Positions 1 through 7,786 of a stretch of DNA of 64,000 nucleotides are shown piece by piece (the first letter of the stretch is position 1; the number at the start of each line of letters is the position of its first letter). The position numbers and the translations under genes were made by a program. Origin of the DNA: Pseudonocardia hierapolitana (GTDB taxonomy: Bacteria; Actinomycetota; Actinomycetes; Mycobacteriales; Pseudonocardiaceae); assembly GCF_007994075.1 (NCBI RefSeq), contig NZ_VIWU01000001.1:3100001-3164000 (forward strand), in the 5' to 3' direction. The notes beneath the pieces were generated by a model. That model saw nothing but the letters and a program-made list of their open reading frames with translations, was not told the DNA's origin and ran no database searches.

Positions 1-844
1 CTGATCCCCGCCTCGCTCAGCAGCCGCTTCCACTGGTGGTAGTCGGTGCTGGGATCGATCGGCTCCCCAGTGGGTGTGGCGAACGCGTACCCGCCGTCTC
101 GCCAGAGCTGTGCTGCCGTCGCCCGCTCTGCTTCCTGCTCCTCCCGATGCCGCTTGAGCAGCTCGATGAGCTCGTCAGGCAACCCAATGGCGCGGCGGGG
201 GCGCGAGACCGCGTCTCGTCGGTCTCGCTCCGGACCTGTCGCCGGTCCGGGCAGTACCCCGGCGACTTTCCACACCTCCCGCCGCACCCGTGCTCGTAGC
301 GTGGTCGAAGCCGGCCTCGTCGCACCCAGAGGGTGCCGCTGTCGAGGTCTACGTCTGACCACCGAGTCCGAGCACTTCTCCCTGGCGCAGTCCGAGCGCG
401 AGCGCGATCGCCCACCTCGCGCTGTTCCGGCGACGGTCGGCGGTCCGCAGCAGCGCCTGCACCTCCTCGATCGAGTACGGCTCGATGTCGTGATCTGCGA
501 GCCGCGGCGCCTTAACCACCTTGGCGGGATTCCGGATGATGCGGCCGCGTCGCTCCGCTTCGCCGAGCGCGGTCCGAATGGTGCGGTGCGCCTGATGCGC
601 CGTCCCCGGCGAACGGCCGGCCGCGATCATACGAGCGTAGAGCCGCTCCAGGTGCTCCGGCTCGAGGCGGTCGAGGCGATGTGCCCCGACACCCGGAATT
701 AGATGCGTGTTGATCGCGACGCGATAGCCGGCGAGCATGTTCTCGCGGACGGCGGGTGCAGCGAAGTTCTCCACCCAGTAGGTCAGCCACTCGCCGACCG
801 TCCACACCCGTCCGGTCCGACGGACCGATCCCGCGTCGCGCTGC
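1..844 (-). pseudogene. Tyrosine recombinase (phage-type integrase) remnant, frameshifted, cut by window edge
   Basis: The minus strand encodes the core-binding and early catalytic part of a tyrosine recombinase, spread over three reading frames. The first part (about 835 down to 370) has the SAM-like core-binding domain, starting near VWTVGEWLTYWVENF and ending at ALGLRQGEVLGL, where the Arg of GLRQGE is the expected first catalytic residue. A base seems to be missing near 363, so the next block RWSDVDLDSGTLWV lies in another frame. A second shift at a run of five G (197-201) moves the reading to LPDELIELLKRHREEQ, which continues to the window edge. The remaining catalytic His/Arg/Tyr boxes would lie left of base 1. 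The N-terminal DNA-binding arm is absent because the gene is joined directly to ligase sequence. It is probably a dead integrase, unless the shifts are assembly errors. Confidence 0.8.
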
Positions 845-1631
845 TTGCTCGGTAGCTGTCCGAACCAGCTGTACGAGATGGCCGGTGGCCAGGGGTGGCC
901 GCGGCGGCCGGGGTCAGCAGGGCGGCGAGTTCGGCGCGCGCCGTGGGAGACAACGGCCTGGTGCGGCCGGCGACCCGTAGCCGGCGCTGCGGATCGGCTC
1001 GGCCGAGGAAGAGGGCCTCGGGGTGGTCGAGCGAGCCGAGGACCCCGCCCACGACGGCTCCGCCCGTCAGCCTGGTGCGGATCTTCAACCAGGGTCGGCC
1101 GCCGCTGGGTCGGTAGGTGTGGGTGAGGCGTTTGACGACCACGCCTTCGACTCCGGCATGGCTGTGGTCGAGCATCCAGGTGCGGGCGACAGCGAGATCG
1201 GTGGTCATGGGCATCAGGACGAGGCCGGTCAGGTCCTCGAGGAGGGCCCGGCGCGCGGCATAGGGCCTCGTGCGCACGTCGGTGCCGGGGAGGGCGAGGA
1301 TGTCGAACACGACGTAGGCGGCCGGCATCGCGACGACCAACTCCTGCGCTCGTGCCTGGCTGGGGTGCAGACGCCGCTGCAGCGCAGCGACGTCGACCCG
1401 TCCCTCGTTCCAGCAGACGAGTTCTCCGTCGAGCACCACGTCGCCGCCGAGCTCGGCGACGGCGTCGACGATCTCCGGGAAGTACCGGGTGAGCGACCGG
1501 CACTGGCGAGACTGCAGAGCAACGGTGCCCAGGCTGCGCAGCGCGATGCAGCGGAAGCCATCGAGCTTGGGTTCCGCTGCCCAGCCGCCGCGGCGGCTGG
1601 TGGGCAGCTGCAGCGCGGGCACGGCGAGCAT
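845..1631 (-). pseudogene. ATP-dependent DNA ligase, 3' truncated and frameshifted
   Basis: The reading begins MLAVPALQLP and contains the ligase nucleotidyltransferase motif I with the adenylated lysine (AEPKLDGFR), then LDGELVCW (motif III-like), GVEGVVVKRL (motif IV) and PWLKIRTRL (motif V). This is a small single-subunit ligase of the LigC/LigD catalytic-domain type, normally about 300-350 residues with an OB-fold C-terminus. Near 890-905 the frame shifts, and the typical family segment HPWPPAISYSWFGQLPS continues in the next frame. About 60 C-terminal residues are then missing and integrase sequence follows. A complete ligase of the same broad family lies at 25102-26022, so loss of this copy need not affect the cell. 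Identity is clear; activity is unlikely. Confidence 0.8.
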
Positions 1632-2218
1632 CGGTCGGACCGGGTACTCGATCCGGCGATGCCCGTCAACCCGCTCACCCCGCGGACAATACGCAGGTCA
1701 CAGCGGGTGCGACGCTGGTGGACAGGGCCGTGGCGACGCCCGTGACCGCGCCGCTGCCCTCCGTCCACGCCGCGTCCTGTTGGCCGCCGGGCCCACTCAC
1801 CAATCGGCCGGGCAGGATCTGTACTGCTTCCGGTGCAGGACGCCCGCGCCAACAGGAGCAGCCACCTGGTTCTGTCCACGAGTTTCGACCGCGATTCTCT
1901 GTGGGAACCGACCGCACCCCGCTCGGCCCGGACGCCCGTGTTCGCGAACGATGACCACGCCGGACGACCCGAAGGTGATCGCGACCATCAAGACCCGGCT
2001 GGACGACTGACCGGTACAGCAAATCCAGGCGAAACCGGTACAGGTGAGTGGACCGGTTCGGAACTAGCGTCGCTCCCATGCAGTCCTCGAACTCGATCTT
2101 CACATCCCTCGCCCACGCACACTCGTCGCGGCCAGGGCCGGCGGCCACTTCCATTGCGCACAAGGTCTGAACAGGCAGTCATCGCGTTGATACCGATGCG
2201 TAGGCCACGGAGGCACCA
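1632..2218. other. Gene-poor stretch with no convincing coding region
   Basis: This stretch of almost 590 bases lies between the ligase remnant and the oxidoreductase. Only short overlapping frames are present, none with a recognisable domain. A 19-codon frame at 1950-2010 begins MTTPDDPKVI but has no partner or ribosome-binding site worth trusting. The only structured signal I see is the ACCGGT repeat cluster near 2010-2058, listed separately. The rest looks like decayed sequence at the edge of an old integration site. Confidence 0.5.
2033..2058. promoter_or_regulatory. Inverted repeat AACCGGT-N12-ACCGGTT, candidate operator
   Basis: AACCGGT (2033-2039) and ACCGGTT (2052-2058) form a perfect 7-bp inverted repeat spaced by 12 bases. 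A further copy of the core, ACCGGTACAG at 2010-2019, repeats exactly at 2034-2043. The site is about 160 bases upstream of the oxidoreductase. It resembles operators of TetR-like repressors, but no regulator gene is adjacent in this window, so the protein that binds it is unknown. Confidence 0.35.
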
Positions 2219-3136
2219 ATGAAGGCAATCGTCGCTACGGACCAGGCCGCGGAAGCAGCCGGGATCACACTCGCGGAGCGGCCTGAGCCGACCCCGGCGA
2301 TCAACGACGTCGTCGTTGAAGTCCATGCGTCGGGCTTCGTCCCGGCAGAGTGGGAGTGGCCCTCGACGTGGGTCGATCGCTCCGGTCACGATCGAGCCCA
2401 GGCGATCATCGGCCACGAGTTCGCCGGAGTGGTCACCTCCCTCGGCTACGGCACAACGGGACTCTCGCTCGGACAGCGGGTGTTCGGGATCACGGACTGG
2501 CACCGCGACGGAACCCTGGCCGAGTACGCGGCCGTGGAGGCACGCAACCTTGCGCCGCTGCCGGGGAACGTCGACTTCACGGTGGGCGCCAGTCTGCCGA
2601 TCTCCGGCCTGACCGCGTGGCAAGGCCTGTTCCAGCACGGTCGTCTTCAGGCGGGGCAAAGCGTCCTCGCACACGGCGCCGCCGGCGCGGTCGGGTCCGT
2701 GGTGACGCAGCTCGCCCGAGAGCTCGGCGCCTACGTCATCGGTACCGGGCGGGCGGCGGACCGCCAGGCGGCGCTCGACTTCGGCGCGAACGAGTTCCTC
2801 GACCTCGACAACGAGGATCTCGACGACATCGGCGGGGTCGACCTGGTCTTCGATGTCATCGGCGGTGACATCCAAAGGCGCTCGGCGAGCATCATCCGGC
2901 CTGGCGGGACGCTGGTGTCGGTCGTCGGACCTGCTGAAGCTCGCCCTGCCGACGGCCTCGCGGCCGACTTCGTCGTCGAGTCCGTCCCGAGTCAGCTGGT
3001 GGAGATCGTCGACCGGGTGCGGGACGGGCGCCTCCGTACGCACATCGGAACCGTCGCGACCCTCGACGACGCCGTCCCCGCGCTCAACCCGAGCGAGCGG
3101 CGCAAGGGCAAGACCGTCATCCGTGTGCGCCCCTGA
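2219..3136 (+). CDS. NADP-dependent, zinc-free quinone oxidoreductase-type alcohol dehydrogenase (MDR superfamily)
   Basis: The 305-residue protein belongs to the medium-chain dehydrogenase/reductase superfamily. These enzymes reduce quinones or enones with NADPH in the cytoplasm. The N-terminal GroES-like domain carries the conserved GHEFAG at about 65-70. The Rossmann domain contains the nucleotide-binding stretch HGAAGAVGSVV at about 152-162. The cysteine ligands of zinc-dependent members are absent, which fits the quinone reductase branch. The ATG start follows GGAGGCACC, a good ribosome-binding site. A palindromic operator candidate lies upstream. Its stop at 3134-3136 almost touches the remnant of an asparaginase gene, so the 3' flank was probably rearranged. 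The specific substrate cannot be told from sequence. Confidence 0.85.
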   Translation: MKAIVATDQAAEAAGITLAERPEPTPAINDVVVEVHASGFVPAEWEWPSTWVDRSGHDRAQAIIGHEFAGVVTSLGYGTTGLSLGQRVFGITDWHRDGTLAEYAAVEARNLAPLPGNVDFTVGASLPISGLTAWQGLFQHGRLQAGQSVLAHGAAGAVGSVVTQLARELGAYVIGTGRAADRQAALDFGANEFLDLDNEDLDDIGGVDLVFDVIGGDIQRRSASIIRPGGTLVSVVGPAEARPADGLAADFVVESVPSQLVEIVDRVRDGRLRTHIGTVATLDDAVPALNPSERRKGKTVIRVRP

Positions 3137-3141
3137 ACACT

Positions 3142-3873
3142 CTGGCGCACGGCCTCGACACGGTCGAGGACACGGCCTTCCTCACCGACCTCGTGCTCGA
3201 TGAGGTCGCCGAGCAGGGCGTTGTTGTCGTGTTCACGGGAGCGGCCCGTCCTCTCGACGCCGCTGCGCCCGACGGGCCGCGCAACCTCGCGGACGCGCTC
3301 ACCGCGGCACGCTCGCCCGCCCTGCGCGGAGCCGGCGCTGTGGTGTGCGTGGACGGCGGGGTGCACGCAGGCCCGGTGGGCCACCGTGCTCGACGCACGC
3401 CGACCCGGTGGCCTGTCGTCGGAACCACACCCGATGCTCGCCCGCGTCGCGGCCGGTTCGTGCATCTCCGAGGCGCCGGCCCCGCCGCGTCCGCCCGCGC
3501 CGGCCGGCCCGCCCGAGACGGAGGCCGCCCTCGTCACGACCTATCCGGGACTGGACCCGGCACTGCTCACCACTGTGGTGGACCTCGGAAGCCGCAGTGT
3601 GGTGCTCGAGGGTGCCGGACCGGGCAACGTCCCGGTCGATCTACTCGCCACCATCGGCGAGCTGCGGGACTGGGGCATCCCGACGGTGATCGCTTCTCGG
3701 GCCCGGCACGCATCCTCCCGTCTCGAGGATCTGGGGCCACCGGACGGACTCGCAGCCGGCGTCGGCGCCATCGGTGCTCGCGGCCTGCCGGCGCACAAGG
3801 CCCGCTACGCGCTGATGGCCGCTCTCGGCGGGGCGGGTTGGAGGAGTGCCGTGCCTGGTTCGCGCGGTTCTGA
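3142..3873 (+). pseudogene. Type I L-asparaginase remnant: 5' truncated, two frameshifts
   Basis: Translation from 3142 starts in mid-protein with LAHGLDTVEDTAFLTDL, matching the second active-site motif of bacterial asparaginases (usually HGTDTxEETA). The entire N-terminal part with the first catalytic Thr loop is missing. The match continues through VVVVFTGAARPL and VVCVDGGVHA. An extra base near 3370 then moves the frame to ARWATVLDARRPGGLSSEPHP, followed by VVLEGAGPGNVP and GIPTVIASRA. A second shift in a G-rich run near 3830-3837 restores the C-terminus EECRAWFARF with a stop at 3873. It begins six bases after the oxidoreductase stop, which marks a deletion junction. It cannot make an active asparaginase. 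Confidence 0.8.
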
Positions 3874-4129
3874 CAACGGCCCACTCGGGTCGGTCGCCCG
3901 CGTCGTGCTGGGAACCCGGTCGCGCTCCTGCTGGTGTTGCTGTTGCTACGACTCGTCGGGATCCTCTGAGCGACGAGAACGCCGGGTCGGCCCGTGAGGG
4001 CGGCCCGCTGTTCCGGGGTCGGCGCCGCCGGGTGAGCCTCGTCCTCCGGGGCCGGGTGCGGATCGTCTCGTGCAGGGGCACCGCGGTGGGTGGGTGAAGG
4101 CTGCGAGTGCCGCGAGCAGGATCCATGCC

Positions 4130-5203
4130 TTAGCCGACATCGCCGTTGATCCGTCCCCAGAAGCGACCGGCCGTGGTGGACACCGCCTCGCCGACGTCGG
4201 CGAAGACCTTGGCGAGCGGATCGCTGGAGGTGACGACGGAGTCCCGGTAGCTCTTGGCGGCGGAGCCGATGTCGGCCGACCAGTGGTCCGTGGGGCGGTC
4301 CTCGGTCCGGCGCGCGTAGTCCCCGGCGAGGATGGCGCGGTACTCGACCGACGCCGCCCATTGCTGCAGCTGCGCCGCGCGCACCACGGCGAGGGGGTGG
4401 CTCAGCCGCTCCGTGTGCCGCAGCTTCAGAAGGCTGTCGCGGACGTCCTCGCCCGCGCTGTACTCGGCGGCCTGCTGGAGGAACGCGGGGATGTCGACCT
4501 CGGCGGGACGCAACCCGCCCGCCATCACGATGTGGGTCTCCAGGGCGGCGCGCGGGTCCTGGGCGCACAGCAGTCCGGCGCGGTCGCACGACAGCTCCGC
4601 CTTGCGGTACCACTCGCTCAGCGCGGCCCTGATCGCCCGCAGGCCGATCGCGCTCACCGGCATCCAGGACATGCTCAGCTGCAGCTCGATGAGGCGCACC
4701 ATCATCGTCCGGTACACGGCGTGGCCGGAGAGGATGTGCCCCATCTCGTGCCCGATCGCGAACCGCAGGCAGTCGGTGTCGAGCAGCTCGACGAGCCCCG
4801 TGTTCAGCACGATGAACGGCGCGTCCATGCCGAGGGTCATCGCGTTGGCGTCGGGGTCGCGGGTCACGAACATCTGCGGGGGATCGATGTCGAGGATCTC
4901 CGCGCACTCGAGACGCAGCCGGTCCAGTTCGGGGTACTGGGTGGGGCCGACGCGGATCGACGACCCGACGGCCCTGAGTCGTTCCCCACGCTCGTGGAAG
5001 AAGCCCGACAGTGCCTTGAGCACCTCGGCGAACCCGGGGGCCATGCGGAGGGCGGCGAGCGCGCCCCGGTCCACCGGGTGTTCGTAGGCGCGCGGGCTGA
5101 TCCCGGGAAACCGCACCCTGCCTGTGGGATGGGCGGGTTGTCCGCGGCGGGACTTGCCCGCCCCACCGGACTTGCGCGGCCCCGGGTTCGATCGCGTGGT
5201 CAT
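4130..5203 (-). CDS. M48 family zinc metallopeptidase
   Basis: This is a 357-residue protein with the metallopeptidase motif HEMGH at about 152-156 and a downstream glutamate at about 203 (KAELSCD) in the place of the third zinc ligand of M48 peptidases. I see no clear signal peptide or paired membrane helices, so it looks like the soluble M48 type found in actinobacteria rather than HtpX, though a hydrophobic patch around 175-190 might contact the membrane. The N-terminal 40 residues are basic and low in complexity. It stands alone, convergent to the asparaginase remnant. Family assignment is secure; the substrate is unknown. Confidence 0.85.
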   Translation of the reverse strand: MTTRSNPGPRKSGGAGKSRRGQPAHPTGRVRFPGISPRAYEHPVDRGALAALRMAPGFAEVLKALSGFFHERGERLRAVGSSIRVGPTQYPELDRLRLECAEILDIDPPQMFVTRDPDANAMTLGMDAPFIVLNTGLVELLDTDCLRFAIGHEMGHILSGHAVYRTMMVRLIELQLSMSWMPVSAIGLRAIRAALSEWYRKAELSCDRAGLLCAQDPRAALETHIVMAGGLRPAEVDIPAFLQQAAEYSAGEDVRDSLLKLRHTERLSHPLAVVRAAQLQQWAASVEYRAILAGDYARRTEDRPTDHWSADIGSAAKSYRDSVVTSSDPLAKVFADVGEAVSTTAGRFWGRINGDVG

Positions 5204-5359
5204 GCCGGGTTCGACCCGGCCTCGATCGAGAGCGTTGGGGAACGCGCTGGACTGTGATGAAGGCCATACCGGCAGGACTGGTGGTCAGGTCGGTCACCAA
5301 CGCAGGCCCCGTCAGCCACCCGGTCGTAGCCTGCAGGTGGGCCCGCAACCGCGGCACCC

Positions 5360-5399
5360 CCGGACGAGCGACGTCGTACCCGGCACGACAAGACGACGC
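5360..5399 (+). ncRNA. Guanidine-III riboswitch (ykkC-III type)
   Basis: The 40-base segment has the invariant blocks CCGGACGAG, GTACCCGG and GACAAGACG in the order and spacing of the guanidine-III class. The CCGG at 5360-5363 can pair with CCGG at 5379-5382, and CGTCGT (5371-5376 region) pairs with ACGACG before 5399, giving the two helices of the known pseudoknot. The second helix differs in sequence from the form I remember from Thermobifida but keeps its pairing, which supports a real structure. It ends just before the ribosome-binding site GGAGGTG of the SMR transporter gene. By family precedent, binding of guanidinium frees translation of the exporter. The identification is from remembered consensus, not a covariance search. 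Confidence 0.85.
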
Positions 5400-5413
5400 A
5401 CCGGAGGTGTGTC

Positions 5414-5728
5414 GTGGCGTGGCTCGTGCTGCTGGTGTCGGGCGTTCTGGAGACGGTCTGGGTGGCCTCTCTGAGCCGCTCGGAGGGGTTCAGCCGGTTC
5501 GTGCCCTCGCTCGTGTTCGTGGTGGCGCTCGGGCTGAGCATGGTCGGGCTGGCCTACGCCCTGCGGGAGATCCCGGTGGGCACCGGATACGCGGTGTGGG
5601 TCGGGATCGGCGCCGTCGGAACCGTCCTGTACGGGATGGCGGTGCTCGGCGAGCCGGTCACCGTGATGCGGCTGCTGTGCCTCGGGGCCGTCGTCGGTGG
5701 CGTGGCCGGCCTGAAGTTCCTGCATTAG
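5414..5728 (+). CDS. Small multidrug resistance (SMR) transporter, probable guanidinium exporter (Gdx/SugE type)
   Basis: The 104-residue protein has four hydrophobic helices and the membrane-embedded glutamate typical of SMR proteins (Glu13 in GVLETVWV). SMR proteins work as antiparallel dimers that exchange protons for small cations across the cytoplasmic membrane. The guanidine-III riboswitch directly upstream argues for the Gdx branch, which exports guanidinium, rather than for the broad-range Qac/EmrE branch. The GTG start is 6 bases after GGAGGTG. It appears to be a single-gene homodimeric type because there is no SMR partner gene next to it. Confidence 0.88.
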   Translation: MAWLVLLVSGVLETVWVASLSRSEGFSRFVPSLVFVVALGLSMVGLAYALREIPVGTGYAVWVGIGAVGTVLYGMAVLGEPVTVMRLLCLGAVVGGVAGLKFLH

Positions 5729-5800
5729 TACCGGCGAGATCGGGAACACGGCCTGCAGCGGGTCGTCAGGAGCGGCCCCAAGGGGGAATCAGGAGGAACG

Positions 5801-6076
5801 ATGACCGTCACGGGCATCATCACCGCGATCATCATCGGAGCCATCATCGGATTCCTCGGCCGCCTCGTGGCACCGGGGAAGCAGGACATCCCGATCTGGC
5901 TGACCGTCCTGGTCGGCATCGTGGCCGCGTTCATCGGCACCTGGATCGCCGGCTTCTTCGGCGTGGCCGACACCCGGGGCATCGACTGGATCGAAATCGT
6001 CATGCAGGTCGTCGTGGCCGCGATCGGCGTCACGCTCGTCGCAGGGTTCTACGGACGCCGGGCCGTACGGCGGTAG
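5801..6076 (+). CDS. GlsB/YeaQ/YmgE family membrane protein
   Basis: This is a 91-residue, very hydrophobic protein with three predicted membrane segments and the glycine-rich first helix (IIGAIIGFLGRLVAPGK) of the transglycosylase-associated or GlsB/YeaQ family. Members are small membrane proteins linked to general stress, with no proven biochemical role. The start follows a strong AGGAGGA site. A hairpin terminator lies immediately downstream, so the gene is probably a short unit. Confidence 0.85.
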   Translation: MTVTGIITAIIIGAIIGFLGRLVAPGKQDIPIWLTVLVGIVAAFIGTWIAGFFGVADTRGIDWIEIVMQVVVAAIGVTLVAGFYGRRAVRR

Positions 6077-6095
6077 ACCAGCAGGTGTTCCGCGA

Positions 6096-6126
6096 CGCCG
6101 GGTCCGCCTCACTGGTGGACCCGGCG
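6096..6126 (+). terminator. Intrinsic-type hairpin after the GlsB-family gene
   Basis: CGCCGGGTCC (6096-6105) and GGACCCGGCG (6117-6126) form a perfect 10-bp GC stem with an 11-base loop. There is no U tract, as is usual for terminators in high-GC actinobacteria. It lies 20 bases after the stop of the gene upstream. Confidence 0.7.
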
Positions 6127-6185
6127 TTCGTCTGCCGCTCGCGCTCGGCGCATGATCGGGTGGACCGGACCGCGACAGGAGGACG

Positions 6186-7160
6186 ATGCCGACGCCACCC
6201 ACCTTCGCCGACGTGCAGGCGGCCGCGGAGCGGATCCGAGGGCATGCGCACCGCACGCCGGTGCTGACCTCACGACGGATCGACGCCGAGATCGGCGCCC
6301 ACATCCATTTCAAGTGCGAGAACTTCCAGCGGATGGGCGCGTTCAAGTTCCGCGGCGCCTTCAACGCCTTGTCGCGGTTCGACGAAGATCGGCGCCGGGC
6401 GGGGGTCGTGACCTACTCGTCGGGCAACCACGCCCAGGCGATCGCACTCGCGGCGAGGATCCTCGACGTCCCGGCCACCATCCTGATGCCGCACGACGCG
6501 CCCGAGAGCAAGGTCGCCGCGACGCTGGGGTACGGCGCATCGGTGGTGCGGTTCGACCGCTACACCGAGGACCGCGAGGAGATCGGCCGTGCGCTCGCCG
6601 CGGACAAGGGCCTCACCCTGGTGCCGCCGTACGACCACCCGGACGTCATCGCCGGGCAGGGCACGGCCGCCATGGAGTTGTTCGAGGAGGTCGGCGAGCT
6701 CGACGCGCTGTTCGTCTGCCTCGGCGGGGGTGGCCTCCTGTCGGGATCGGCGCTCGCCGCGCGGGCGCTGTCGCCGTCGTGCCGGGTGATCGGCGTCGAG
6801 CCCGAAGCGGGCGACGACGGTCTCCGTTCGCTGCGCACCGGGTCCATCGTGCACATCGACACGCCGCAGACGATCGCCGACGGCGCGCAGACCCAGCACC
6901 TCGGCGTGCTCCCGTTCGAGATCATCCGCCGCGACGTGGACGACATCCTCACGGCGAGCGACGATGAGCTCGTGGCGGCGATGCGGGTGTTCGCGTCGAC
7001 GATGAAGATCGTCGTGGAGCCGACGGGCTGCCTCGCGTTCGCCGCCGTGCGCCGGTTCGGCGCCGAGCTCGCCGGGCAGCGGGTCGGGGTGCTGGTGAGC
7101 GGCGGCAACGTCGACCTCGACCGTTTCGCTGCGCTCGTCACGGCGCCGGCCGGCTCCTGA
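6186..7160 (+). CDS. PLP-dependent threonine dehydratase-like ammonia-lyase (possible threo-3-hydroxyaspartate ammonia-lyase or serine racemase type)
   Basis: The 324-residue protein is a fold-type II PLP enzyme. The lysine that binds the cofactor lies in GAFKFRGAFNAL (Lys54). SSGNHAQ (78-84) binds the substrate carboxylate, and CLGGGGLLSG is the phosphate-binding glycine loop. It lacks the C-terminal ACT-like regulatory domain of biosynthetic threonine deaminase, so a catabolic lyase or racemase is more likely. Members remove water and then ammonia from hydroxyamino acids to give 2-oxoacids. The ATG start follows AGGAGGACG. The exact amino acid cannot be settled by eye. Confidence 0.85.
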   Translation: MPTPPTFADVQAAAERIRGHAHRTPVLTSRRIDAEIGAHIHFKCENFQRMGAFKFRGAFNALSRFDEDRRRAGVVTYSSGNHAQAIALAARILDVPATILMPHDAPESKVAATLGYGASVVRFDRYTEDREEIGRALAADKGLTLVPPYDHPDVIAGQGTAAMELFEEVGELDALFVCLGGGGLLSGSALAARALSPSCRVIGVEPEAGDDGLRSLRTGSIVHIDTPQTIADGAQTQHLGVLPFEIIRRDVDDILTASDDELVAAMRVFASTMKIVVEPTGCLAFAAVRRFGAELAGQRVGVLVSGGNVDLDRFAALVTAPAGS

Positions 7161-7285
7161 TCGGCACGTTCGGCGAACCCCCGGACGCACAGAGTGGCGA
7201 TCAGTGGCGGATCGATGACGGTTCGTAGCCAGGCGCCCGTTCCGGCTCCTAGGATCGCCGTTCGTCCGACCACGGAGAGCCAGCC

Positions 7286-7786
7286 ATGCCACCGTTCCGA
7301 GCCCTGACCGCTGCCGCCGTGCTCGCGCTCTGCGGCGGGTGTTCGGCGGCCGGAGGGCCGGCCGACCTGCCGGCCGCCGCGGTCGCCGCCCCGTGCGCGG
7401 AAACCGCGCCCACGCCGCCCGCGGACCGTCCACCTGCGCTCGCCGCCACCACGAGCAACTGGTACGGGCAGGGCGACCTGTGGGTGGCTCTTCCCGACTA
7501 CCCGCCCGTTCCGCAGGGTGACGCGCTGGTGCTGAAGTTCCCGATGGTCACGCTCGTGGACGGCCTGCCGACGGCGTCGCGCGGCGCGCCCGCCGTCACC
7601 GCGGTCCGGGCGGATGCCGCGGGCGCGGCGCCCGGCCAGGTCGGCGGATTCGCCCAGGCGTTCGGCACCACCGATCTGTCGTTCTGGCCCGCGTCGGTGG
7701 CCTTCCCCTCCCCCGGGTGCTGGACCGTGACCGGGCTGCTCGCGGCGGAGTCGGTGCAGTTCACGATGTCGGTCGAGGAGCCGTGA
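7286..7786 (+). CDS. Putative secreted lipoprotein, unknown function
   Basis: The 166-residue protein begins with a signal peptide and a lipobox-like ALCGGC, so it is probably lipidated at the Cys near residue 19. The mature part has an Ala/Pro-rich linker, then a compact domain with the motifs NWYGQGDLWVALPDYP and PGCWTVTG. The latter ending recalls small actinobacterial proteins with an immunoglobulin-like fold, but I cannot name the family. The 3' end overlaps the convergent P450 gene by 26 bases. Confidence 0.65.
   Translation: MPPFRALTAAAVLALCGGCSAAGGPADLPAAAVAAPCAETAPTPPADRPPALAATTSNWYGQGDLWVALPDYPPVPQGDALVLKFPMVTLVDGLPTASRGAPAVTAVRADAAGAAPGQVGGFAQAFGTTDLSFWPASVAFPSPGCWTVTGLLAAESVQFTMSVEEP

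Noticed and set aside
1950..2010. 19-codon frame MTTPDDPKVI
   Set aside because: It has no ribosome-binding site, domain or coupled neighbour.
3567..5357. A 596-codon minus-strand frame across the asparaginase remnant and peptidase region
   Set aside because: It is Arg/Pro-rich with no motifs, and the M48 peptidase is found in another frame of the same strand with a proper HEMGH site.
5339..5413. Guanidine-II (mini-ykkC) riboswitch, because ACGA occurs twice before the SMR gene
   Set aside because: The bases flanking each ACGA do not form the two hairpins of class II. The spacing and blocks fit class III instead.
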